The position numbers were made by a program, and so were the translations under genes. From Halobacteria archaeon (lineage in GTDB: Bacteria; Pseudomonadota; Gammaproteobacteria; UBA9214), in contig JABDRC010000140.1 of the NCBI GenBank assembly GCA_013041945.1, forward strand, positions 1-11,594: a stretch of DNA of 11,594 nucleotides, read 5' to 3'. The notes beneath the pieces are model-generated. The model was not told the origin of the DNA. It searched no databases and was given only the letters and a program-made list of their open reading frames with translations. Each line of letters begins with the position of its first letter. Within the stretch, counting starts at the first letter, position 1. Shown one piece after another: positions 1 to 5,875 of the stretch.

Positions 1-1615
1 CATTAGCCCGGGTATCCTGGAAGTGCTTGGGCGAAATGTATTCCAGCAGGCCGAGGTTTTCCATGCGCTTGCGTGGCTGCTCCCCGGCGCCGGCCACGTA
101 CACGGCCCGGCCGGCCCGCACCATGTCAAGGATGGCCTGTTCCAGCGCCAGCGCGGACGATACGCCGAGATGTTTCATATCGGTCATGTCGATGACGAGT
201 GCCTCGCGTCCCTCGACCTCCGAGTTCTTGCGGCTGATGGCGCGCGAGGCGCCGAAGATGATCGATCCGCGCATGCACAGCAGCAGCACCTTGTTGCCGG
301 CTTCCTGCAGCATGTCTTTCTCGTAGGGCGTCAACTCGATATCGGGACTGTCTGGATCGGTCACCGCTTTCACATCGGCCGCCTGCAGCTCCGACAGGCG
401 CATGACCGTCATCACGTTGGCGACGAACAGGCCGATACCGACGGCGACGATGAGATCGACGAACACGGTGAGCAGGATAACCCCGTAGGTGATCACGCTG
501 CCCTTGGGCGAGATCCGGTGCGCCCGCTTCAAAAAGCCCCAGTCGATGATGTTGATGCCGACCTTCAGTGCGATACCCGCCAGCACGGCGAGCGGGATGA
601 CGGCCGTCAGATCCGCGGCCCACAGCACGACCACGATGAGTATCGCCACCCTGACCAGCCCGGCCAGTGCGCTGCGGGCACCGGCCTGGATAGCCACTAC
701 CGTGCCCATGGTCGCACCCGCGCCCGGCAGGCCGCCGAACAGGCCCGACATGACGTTACCGATACCCTGCCCGACCAGTTCCTTGTCCGAATTGTGTTCC
801 TGCCGCGTCAGGCTGTCGGCCACCACCGAGGTCAGCAGTGCATCGATACAGCCGAGCACACCGAGCACGATCGCGTCGACCAAGATGATCTGCCACTGAT
901 CGATACTGAAGACGGGCAGCCTGAACTCCGGCAGCCCGGTCGGTATTTCGCCAATCCGGCGCACACCGTCAAGATCGAGCAGCACCAGGGAAGCCAGGGT
1001 GACGACGACCAGTGCGGCCAGCTGCGCCGGAACGTAACGGCTCAGCCTGGCAGGCATCAGGAACAGGATGGCAAGCGTGGCAGCGGCCAGCATTGTTTCC
1101 CGCGGCTGAATGCCGGCCACCAGTTCAGGCAGATTTTGCAGGACGCCGATGACCCCGCCGGCCGGCACGGGCTCGCCCAGGGAAGGGGCCAGCTGCAGAA
1201 TGATCAGGATGATGCCGATGCCGGACATGAAACCCGACACGACGGTGTACGGCATCAGCGTGACGTACTTGCCGAGACGCAGGACGCCCAGCAGTATCTG
1301 GAACAGTCCGGCAAGGATAACGACGGTAAAGGCCATCGCCATGCCGTTGGCCGGGTCGGAAGCGATCAGCTTGGTGATGACGGCCGTGAATACGACCGTC
1401 ATCGGCCCCGTCGGCTCGGACATCAAACAGGGCGAGCCACCGAACAGCGCGGCAAACAGACCGACCAGTATCGCACCGTAGAGCCCGGCCTCCGCCCCGG
1501 CACCCGAGGCGACGCCGAAGGCCAGCGCCATCGGCAGGGCGATCACTGCCGCCGTGACGCCGCCGAAAACATCGCCGCGAATGTTGTGCAGGTTTATTTC
1601 GTTGAACACTTGCAT
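1..1615 (-). CDS. SulP-family anion (probable bicarbonate) transporter with STAS domain, 3' end outside window
   Basis: An open minus-strand frame runs from an ATG at 1615 through the window edge without a stop, giving 538 codons. Residues about 15-405 are hydrophobic with many membrane segments. They carry SulP hallmarks: an N-terminal block GDVFGGVTAAVIALPMALAF (14-33), SEPTGPMTV (66-74) and GLFGGLPGAGATMGT (291-305). A cytoplasmic STAS domain follows from about residue 430, with VLLLCMRGSIIFGAS and the VIDMTDMKHLGVSS segment. SulP proteins move sulfate, bicarbonate or other anions; the cyanobacterial member BicA takes up bicarbonate. A bicarbonate role is inferred here from its position next to cbbR and the carboxysome genes. 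The usual family length (about 550-600) suggests only a short end is missing. An in-frame GTG at 1654, with AAGG/GAGG sequence just upstream, would add 13 residues. I chose the ATG because its N-terminus fits the family, although no good ribosome site precedes it. Confidence 0.9.
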   Translation of the reverse strand, partial: MQVFNEINLHNIRGDVFGGVTAAVIALPMALAFGVASGAGAEAGLYGAILVGLFAALFGGSPCLMSEPTGPMTVVFTAVITKLIASDPANGMAMAFTVVILAGLFQILLGVLRLGKYVTLMPYTVVSGFMSGIGIILIILQLAPSLGEPVPAGGVIGVLQNLPELVAGIQPRETMLAAATLAILFLMPARLSRYVPAQLAALVVVTLASLVLLDLDGVRRIGEIPTGLPEFRLPVFSIDQWQIILVDAIVLGVLGCIDALLTSVVADSLTRQEHNSDKELVGQGIGNVMSGLFGGLPGAGATMGTVVAIQAGARSALAGLVRVAILIVVVLWAADLTAVIPLAVLAGIALKVGINIIDWGFLKRAHRISPKGSVITYGVILLTVFVDLIVAVGIGLFVANVMTVMRLSELQAADVKAVTDPDSPDIELTPYEKDMLQEAGNKVLLLCMRGSIIFGASRAISRKNSEVEGREALVIDMTDMKHLGVSSALALEQAILDMVRAGRAVYVAGAGEQPRKRMENLGLLEYISPKHFQDTRAN

Positions 1616-1657
1616 ATTATCGTTATCGACCGCCGGAACAGACGGCCCGGCCACTCC

Positions 1658-2731
1658 TCACCTTGCCTTTTTACGGGATTTCTTTCTTGCGGGTGATTTT
1701 TTCTTCCTGCCGGCGGCGGACTTCTTCGCTGCGCTCACGTACTGCTTCATGCCCGGCCACAGCGCCTCCAGGCGTTCGTGGATCATACCTTCGCTGGCAA
1801 TGGCAAAGTCCAGGAAGGTACGCGCGACCAGCGACAGTTCCTTGCCCCTGGGATAGACAATGAACCACTGGCGCATGATCGGGAAGTCCTTGACATTGAG
1901 GATGGCGACGGGACCCTTGGTACCCTCCATCAGCAGGGTGTGCAGCGACAGCACCGACAGACCCAGGCCGCCAACCACGGCATGCTTGATGGCCTCGTTA
2001 CTGCCCAGCTCCATGCGTACCCGCGGACGGCAGCCATGCGCATTGAACAGACGCAGCGTGGCGTCGCGGGTACCGGAGCCGGGTTCACGCATGATGAACG
2101 GCTCCTGGCTGACCTCCTTGAGCGAGACGTTTTTCCTGCCGACCAGCGGATGCTCACGCGGCGCGATCACCACCAGCGGGTTCGGTGCGAAGGGGAACAC
2201 CTCGATATCCAGATCCTCGTCGGGCAAACCGGTGATGTAGAGGTTATCCTCGTTCGCATGCAGGCGCTCGATGATGCGGTCGCGGTTGGTTACTTTCAGC
2301 GACAGTTCGATACCGGGATAGAGCCGGCTGAACTGTCCCAGCATCTCCGGGGCCAGGTACTTGGCCGTGGTGATCACCCCGATACGCAGGTGGCCGCGCT
2401 TCAGTCCCTTCAGGTCAGCAATCTTCATTTCCAGATTGGCCAGCGACTCGAACACCTGCCGACAGGCGGAGTACAGCTCCATACCGGCCTCGGTCGGCGT
2501 GATATTGCGACCGACATGTTCGAACAGCTCCACACCCATGACATCCGCAAGTTTCTTGGTCTGCATGGAAACGGTCGGCTGGGTCAGAAACAGCTCTTCG
2601 GCCGCCCGCGTGAAGCTGCCCAGCCGGACGATTGCCTCGAATACCTGTAATTGCCGCAGCGAGGCATGCCGGATCAGGTAGTCCGGCATGGTCATCGGCG
2701 ACGTGTAGCTGGCATCATCCGGGGCAGGCAT
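1658..2731 (-). CDS. cbbR: LysR-type transcriptional regulator CbbR with basic C-terminal tail
   Basis: This 357-residue LysR-family protein has an N-terminal winged helix-turn-helix (about residues 24-83, with LGSFTRAAEELFLTQPTVSM) and a two-lobed effector-binding domain (about 105-325). The start of the DNA-binding domain, RHASLRQLQVFEAIVRLGSF, closely resembles CbbR of chemolithoautotrophs. CbbR controls Calvin-cycle and carboxysome operons in response to metabolites. The start at 2731 is preceded by AGGG seven bases upstream. ATGs at residues 13 and 15 would give the more usual CbbR N-terminus but lack a ribosome site. The last 26 residues are unusual, with about half Lys/Arg, which makes the protein longer than typical members (about 300-325). 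It lies downstream of the carboxysome operon in the same orientation, not divergently as is common, and its stop is three bases before a possible GTG start of the transporter gene. The two are probably co-transcribed. Confidence 0.93.
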   Translation of the reverse strand: MPAPDDASYTSPMTMPDYLIRHASLRQLQVFEAIVRLGSFTRAAEELFLTQPTVSMQTKKLADVMGVELFEHVGRNITPTEAGMELYSACRQVFESLANLEMKIADLKGLKRGHLRIGVITTAKYLAPEMLGQFSRLYPGIELSLKVTNRDRIIERLHANEDNLYITGLPDEDLDIEVFPFAPNPLVVIAPREHPLVGRKNVSLKEVSQEPFIMREPGSGTRDATLRLFNAHGCRPRVRMELGSNEAIKHAVVGGLGLSVLSLHTLLMEGTKGPVAILNVKDFPIMRQWFIVYPRGKELSLVARTFLDFAIASEGMIHERLEALWPGMKQYVSAAKKSAAGRKKKSPARKKSRKKAR

Positions 2732-2895
2732 GGAATTACCCTGTCAGCGAGTTGCTTCGATCCGGTGCATGGGGATCCGGGTTTCGCCGGCTCCGCCTAC
2801 AAAAAGCCAGGCGAGGGACACGCACCGTGGTCATATAAACGATTATATATGACTTCCAGTTGATGTATAGGTTTTAGATGATCTTTATCGAGCGC
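2732..2895. other. Intergenic region mcdB-cbbR
   Basis: This 164-base gap separates the carboxysome operon from cbbR. It contains the promoter-like dyad (2830-2869). Between that and cbbR lies a GC-rich stretch (2759-2808) with a short direct repeat GATCCGG (2759-2765 and 2774-2780) and a GTAGGCGGAGCCGGCG-type segment on the minus strand that resembles small dispersed intergenic repeats. I see no convincing hairpin-plus-T-run terminator after mcdB, so read-through into cbbR is possible. Confidence 0.6.
2830..2869 (-). promoter_or_regulatory. Predicted cbbR promoter with -10 box inside an inverted repeat
   Basis: On the minus strand a perfect TATAAT (2847-2842) follows TATACA (2869-2864, four of six bases of a -35 box) after 16 bases. 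The -10 box lies inside an exact inverted repeat, GTCATATA (2830-2837) and TATATGAC (2846-2853), with eight bases between the arms. The region is strikingly AT-rich for this window. This would start the cbbR-transporter transcript about 100 bases before the cbbR start codon. The dyad may be an operator, perhaps for CbbR itself, but it does not show a clear T-N11-A LysR core. Confidence 0.5.
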
Positions 2896-3174
2896 TCAGT
2901 CGGGCCAGATCCGGCCATCGCTCTGGTAGGGATCGTCGCTGGCCTGCCAGGTGACCGCCGTCATGGCGGCAGCTGCAGACTGGCGCTGTTGCCGCGCGGC
3001 CGGTTTGGCGGATTTGGCCGGTTTGGCCGGCGCCCGTCGGGCAGGTGCTTTCCTGGCGGTCGCGGCACGGCTGCCGGCTGCCGGTTTGCTGGTCGCCGGC
3101 TTCCTGGCAGCGCCTGTCTTGCTCTTGCGCATGGAATCAACCAGCTTTTGCCTGGTCTTGTCTGCAGTCGCCAT
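2896..3174 (-). CDS. mcdB: Alpha-type McdB, carboxysome positioning adaptor (short, basic)
   Basis: This 92-residue protein directly follows mcdA: the mcdA stop TAA abuts this ATG. A strong AGGAGG lies 11 bases upstream, inside the end of mcdA. Residues 1-66 are a low-complexity Lys/Arg/Ala/Pro region with about 20 basic residues and no predicted fold. The C-terminus (residues 72-92) is different: it has two tryptophans (W76, W90) and ends DGRIWPD. A C-terminal conserved tryptophan in a short acidic context, beside a ParA-type gene in a cso locus, is the signature of alpha-McdB. McdB sits on carboxysomes and stimulates release of McdA from the nucleoid, which spaces carboxysomes and prevents clumping. 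It is short for the family (the Halothiobacillus protein is about 150 residues) and lacks an obvious glutamine-rich or coiled-coil centre. Identification rests on the C-terminal motif and the position. Confidence 0.82.
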   Translation of the reverse strand: MATADKTRQKLVDSMRKSKTGAARKPATSKPAAGSRAATARKAPARRAPAKPAKSAKPAARQQRQSAAAAMTAVTWQASDDPYQSDGRIWPD

Positions 3175-3798
3175 TTATCCGGTTACCTCCTGAATGAGTT
3201 GTTCGAGTTCTTCAGCCGCCGCGGCGCCGCGGGCGCCCATCTGGAACACGGTTTTGCCTTCCAGTGCGCTGTTGCGGTAGACCGCGCGGCGGCGCAGTGC
3301 CGTTTTGGCGACCGGCAGGGAAATCTCCGTCAGGGCCTCGCGCACCACGCGGGACAGCGTCGTGCGTGCCTCCAGCTGGTTTATGACCAGCATGGACTTG
3401 AGTTCGGGATTGACGACACGGGCATTGCCGATGGCGTTCTCGATGTGCACGGTTGCCCAGAGATCAACCGGTGACGGTTGCACCGGGATCAGCGCCAAAT
3501 CGGCGGCCTGGAGGACGTCGACCGTCTGCGGTGCCTGCACCGAAGGCGGACAATCAACAATCAGGAATTCAAATGATCCGGCCAGCTCGCGTACCAGCTG
3601 CGGAAGTGCTGCCGTGGAGGCAAACACGGAAACCGAGTCGCTCATCTCAGCGACATCATGCCACTGCAATGACGAGCCCTGCGGGTCGGCATCAATGATG
3701 GCGACGCGGCCCTGCTGGGACAGTCCGGCAGCCAGGTTGACACAGAGCGTGGTCTTGCCAGCGCCACCCTTGTTGCCGACTACGGCGATAACGGGCAT
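3175..3798 (-). CDS. mcdA: McdA, ParA-type ATPase for carboxysome positioning
   Basis: This 207-residue ParA/MinD-family ATPase has a deviant Walker A motif KGGAGKTT (residues 10-17) with both the signature lysine K10 and the P-loop lysine K15. The switch I segment is DADPQGS (36-42) and the Walker B/switch II segment is FLIVDCPPS (78-86). There is no N-terminal DNA-binding extension, as in the compact ParA proteins that position organelles. ATP-bound McdA dimers coat the nucleoid, and McdB on carboxysomes triggers their release, which gives a moving gradient that spreads carboxysomes. The start codon is 12 bases past the acRAF stop, with only a weak ribosome site, so translation may be coupled. 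Being directly followed by an McdB-like gene separates it from plasmid or chromosome ParA. Confidence 0.93.
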   Translation of the reverse strand: MPVIAVVGNKGGAGKTTLCVNLAAGLSQQGRVAIIDADPQGSSLQWHDVAEMSDSVSVFASTAALPQLVRELAGSFEFLIVDCPPSVQAPQTVDVLQAADLALIPVQPSPVDLWATVHIENAIGNARVVNPELKSMLVINQLEARTTLSRVVREALTEISLPVAKTALRRRAVYRNSALEGKTVFQMGARGAAAAEELEQLIQEVTG

Positions 3799-3810
3799 AT
3801 GGAGCCGCGC

Positions 3811-4071
3811 TCAGTGAGCGGTATCGCTGGCCAGCCGATCGAGGGCATGGGCAAATTGATGCTGCTGATCACCCAGCGCCTCGTCGCCCTCTTCCACGTG
3901 AATCGTGATGTTCACGTAGTCGCGACCGAAACCCATATCAGGGTAGAGGCCTTCCTGTTCTGACAACTCGGCAGCCCGATCCAGGAAGTCCCGCAAGGTA
4001 CTGTAGTCCCTGAACTCGTAGCGCCGCTCGAGGCGTACGGGCCGGGCGCGTTCCTGCCACTCATGATCCAT
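3811..4071 (-). CDS. acRAF: acRAF, alpha-carboxysome RuBisCO assembly factor (pterin dehydratase-like)
   Basis: This 86-residue protein of the pterin-4a-carbinolamine dehydratase (PCD)-like fold is usual near the end of cso operons. Its core, RLERRYEFRDYSTLRDFLDR and YPDMGFGRDYVNITIH, matches the carboxysomal PCD-like group. In true PCD enzymes a His-His-Pro precedes the corresponding strand. Here it is Leu-Tyr-Pro (residues 42-44), so catalysis is unlikely and a chaperone role fits: acRAF is known to assist assembly of form IA RuBisCO. The start was set at ATG 4071, because GGAG lies seven bases upstream. An in-frame TTG at 4086 would add five residues but has no ribosome site. It lies between the bacterioferritin-like gene and mcdA. 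Confidence 0.88.
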   Translation of the reverse strand: MDHEWQERARPVRLERRYEFRDYSTLRDFLDRAAELSEQEGLYPDMGFGRDYVNITIHVEEGDEALGDQQHQFAHALDRLASDTAH

Positions 4072-4120
4072 CACCAATCTCCGCAATAGCTGACTGGACT
4101 ATTCAACACCGATTACCCGT

Positions 4121-4558
4121 CTATTGCAATTGTTGCAGCCAATCCTTCAGGGTTTCGGCATGCGCCTGTTCTTCCGCCAGCAAACCTTCGAAAAACAACC
4201 GGTTATCCTGATCGCCGATGCGTGCACAGTGGTTGGTCGCCTCCGCATAGAGCTTTACCAGCTCTTCCTCGAAGACGTAATCATGTTCCAGCAGTGTCCG
4301 CAGGTCGCCGCCCAGGGTGACCGGACGCAATTGCGACGCATTCGGCGCCACGCCCAGGGCCAGCATCCGGCTGATGATCCGTTCGGCATGTTCCAGCTCC
4401 TCGCTGGCTTCAGCACTCAGCTTCCCGGCCACCTCGGCCAGCCCCCAGGTACCCACCAGTCTTGCCTGGGTAGTGTAGAGCTGTACCGCGGAGAGCTCGA
4501 GGCTCAGACCGCGGCCGAGGTAGCCGAGAACACGCTGATCAGCATTGGCAATTGACAT
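4121..4558 (-). CDS. Carboxysome-locus bacterioferritin-like di-iron protein
   Basis: This 145-residue four-helix ferritin-like protein aligns with bacterioferritin over nearly its full length. All ferroxidase-centre ligands are present at a constant offset from E. coli Bfr: E21, E54, H57, E97, E130 and H133, with Tyr28 nearby. The methionine that binds haem in bacterioferritin (M52 in E. coli) is leucine here (L55). It ends soon after the last helix, about a dozen residues shorter than classical Bfr. Genes of this type are regular members of cso operons between the csoS1 genes and acRAF. Their job is not settled; iron storage or oxygen/peroxide scavenging are possible. The 37-base gap after csoS1 has no clear ribosome site and contains a small hairpin. 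Confidence 0.88.
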   Translation of the reverse strand: MSIANADQRVLGYLGRGLSLELSAVQLYTTQARLVGTWGLAEVAGKLSAEASEELEHAERIISRMLALGVAPNASQLRPVTLGGDLRTLLEHDYVFEEELVKLYAEATNHCARIGDQDNRLFFEGLLAEEQAHAETLKDWLQQLQ

Positions 4559-4595
4559 GACGACAGATCAGTCAGTCGTTAAGCGACCAGGGATA

Positions 4596-4910
4596 TCAGC
4601 TGCGCGCCGGACGATTGCCACCCGACTCGCTCAGCACAGGCTCGACCTCGGCATGCGGACGGGCAATGATGTGCGCAGCAACCAGACCGTCGCCAACGCG
4701 CTCGCAGGCATCCGCACCTGCACGCACGGCAGCGTTAACAGCACCGGTTTCGCCACGCACCATGACGGTTACGTAACCGCCACCGACGAAGTCGCGCCCG
4801 ATCAGGTGAACCTCGGCGGCCTTGGTCATGGCATCCGCCGCCTCGATAGCGGGCACCAGCCCGCGCGTTTCTATCATACCCAGGGCAATGCCATAGTTAT
4901 CGTTGGCCAT
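4596..4910 (-). CDS. csoS1: CsoS1, hexameric carboxysome shell protein (BMC-H), second copy
   Basis: This 104-residue single-domain BMC protein forms flat hexagonal shell facets. Its pore loop FVGGGY (41-46) surrounds the central pore thought to pass bicarbonate and RuBP. The core IALGMIETRGLVPAIEAADA is the CsoS1 signature. It differs from the neighbouring copy at only four positions in residues 1-93 (H35, D40, M50, A87), and then has its own 11-residue tail ending in ARS. AGGAG lies nine bases before the ATG. It lacks the longer C-terminal extension known for CsoS1B, so both copies look like CsoS1A/C types. Confidence 0.97.
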   Translation of the reverse strand: MANDNYGIALGMIETRGLVPAIEAADAMTKAAEVHLIGRDFVGGGYVTVMVRGETGAVNAAVRAGADACERVGDGLVAAHIIARPHAEVEPVLSESGGNRPARS

Positions 4911-4957
4911 GGTCGATCTCTCCTATTTGATCTGTGTTGGTAAAAAACGCTCTACGA

Positions 4958-5275
4958 TCAGGCCGCAGCAGCGCTGGCCGTATTACCGCCAGTCGGCAGG
5001 ACCGGCTCGACCTCGCGGTGCGGACGGGCAATGATGTGCGCGGCAACCAGACCGTCACCAACACGCTCACAGGCGTCGGCGCCGGCGCGAACCGCTGCGT
5101 TAACTGCGCCGGTCTCGCCACGGACCAGTACGGTCACGTAACCACCACCGACAAACTCCCGACCGATCAGGCGAACTTCTGCAGCCTTGGTCATGGCATC
5201 CGCTGCTTCGATTGCCGGAACCAGTCCGCGGGTTTCGATCATACCCAGTGCAATGCCGTAATTGTCATTTGCCAT
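4958..5275 (-). CDS. csoS1: CsoS1, hexameric carboxysome shell protein (BMC-H), first copy
   Basis: This 105-residue BMC-H protein is the upstream member of the tandem pair. It has the same pore loop FVGGGY (41-46) and RGETGAVNAAVRAGADACE, which forms hexamer contacts and the conserved helix. It carries R35, E40, L50 and R87 where the second copy has H, D, M and A. Its short tail is alanine-rich. A strong AGGAG sits eight bases before the start. The gene follows a 58-base AT-rich gap, so it is the first open break after the overlapping csoSCA-csoS4A-csoS4B cluster. This suits separate, higher translation of the most abundant shell protein. Confidence 0.97.
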   Translation of the reverse strand: MANDNYGIALGMIETRGLVPAIEAADAMTKAAEVRLIGREFVGGGYVTVLVRGETGAVNAAVRAGADACERVGDGLVAAHIIARPHREVEPVLPTGGNTASAAAA

Positions 5276-5315
5276 TTTACTATCTCCTAGATTGTTGACT
5301 TGATTAACTTACTCT

Positions 5316-5344
5316 AAAAAACATCTACAACGTCTAACCCGTTG
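5316..5344 (-). promoter_or_regulatory. Weak hairpin plus T-run in the csoS4B-csoS1 gap
   Basis: In the transcript, CAACG (5344-5340) can pair with CGTTG (5332-5328) across seven bases. A run of six U (5321-5316) follows after another six bases. The stem overlaps the end of csoS4B. It is too weak and too far from the U-run for a firm terminator, but could act as a partial attenuator or processing site between the minor vertex genes and the major shell genes. Confidence 0.3.
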
Positions 5345-5618
5345 CTACTGTATTACCAGTTGGCTGATCATTCTCAGCTTCCCAGAAATCGATTATGCCG
5401 CCGATCGTCAGATCGGTCAGGACCTCGAAATTCCCCGTGGCATGGCGCGCAGCGGAACCACTCATGGTAAACACCCAGTTGCCCGGACGTACGCCAACCG
5501 GGTCGACGGCAACCTGCGGTTTGCCGTTCCGGTCACGCAGTACCCACAGGCTCATATGCTGCAAACCGGGTGAACGGTTCGTGCAAACCAGCGTGTCTTC
5601 CGCCTGCATGATCTCCAT
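5334..5618 (-). CDS. csoS4B: CsoS4B, pentameric carboxysome vertex protein (BMC-V)
   Basis: This 94-residue protein of the CcmL/EutN-like BMC-V family forms pentamers that close the vertices of the icosahedral shell. Family marks are VAVDPVGVRPGNWV and GSAARHATG in the middle, and LTDLTIGGIIDFW near the end, the last close to known CsoS4B sequences. Its ATG overlaps the csoS4A stop (TAATG), with GGAG five bases upstream, so the two are probably coupled. The C-terminal tail after IIDFW is about 15 residues of polar sequence. It is a paralogue of CsoS4A with modest identity. Confidence 0.95.
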   Translation of the reverse strand: MEIMQAEDTLVCTNRSPGLQHMSLWVLRDRNGKPQVAVDPVGVRPGNWVFTMSGSAARHATGNFEVLTDLTIGGIIDFWEAENDQPTGNTVATG

Positions 5619-5875
5619 TACTGCTCCGCCTCTTCCGGCACCCAGTTGTCGATGATGCCGACAATGGTGAAATCACTCGGATATTTCGGGCTGCCGGCGG
5701 CTTCGCGCGCGGCGGAACTGCCGACGCAGATCACCCAATCGCCCGGCTTGGCGCCGACCACGTCTACGGCCACCATTTGCGAACTGCCGTCGCGCACGAC
5801 CTTCATGTGCTTGTGCTCCAGCCCCGGAATGCGGTTGGTTGCGACCAGCGGCTTTTCTACCTGACAGATCTTCAT
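5618..5875 (-). CDS. csoS4A: CsoS4A, pentameric carboxysome vertex protein (BMC-V)
   Basis: This 85-residue BMC-V pentamer protein starts MKICQVEKPLVATNRIPGL and has VAVDVVGAKPGDWVICVGSS followed by AAREAAGS, typical of CsoS4A. CsoS4A and CsoS4B cap shell vertices and limit CO2 leakage. The open frame extends 13 codons further upstream, but ATG 5875 is the right start: GGGAG lies seven bases before it, the resulting N-terminus matches the family, and the ATG overlaps the csoSCA stop as TGATG. Translation is therefore probably coupled to csoSCA upstream and to csoS4B downstream. Confidence 0.95.
   Translation of the reverse strand: MKICQVEKPLVATNRIPGLEHKHMKVVRDGSSQMVAVDVVGAKPGDWVICVGSSAAREAAGSPKYPSDFTIVGIIDNWVPEEAEQ

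Noticed and set aside
126..623. Minus-strand 165-codon open frame
   Set aside because: Out-of-frame shadow within the transporter gene; Arg/Gly-rich with no family marks.
23..1696. Plus-strand 557-codon open frame
   Set aside because: It is antisense to the SulP gene, rich in Asp/His/Gln/Arg with no recognisable domain. The minus strand gives a clear SulP protein over the same bases.
1778..2650. Plus-strand 290-codon open frame
   Set aside because: Antisense to cbbR; no domain seen.
3178..3798. Chromosome or plasmid partition ParA
   Set aside because: It is compact, directly joined to an McdB-like gene, lacks ParB or parS-like context, and lies in the carboxysome operon.
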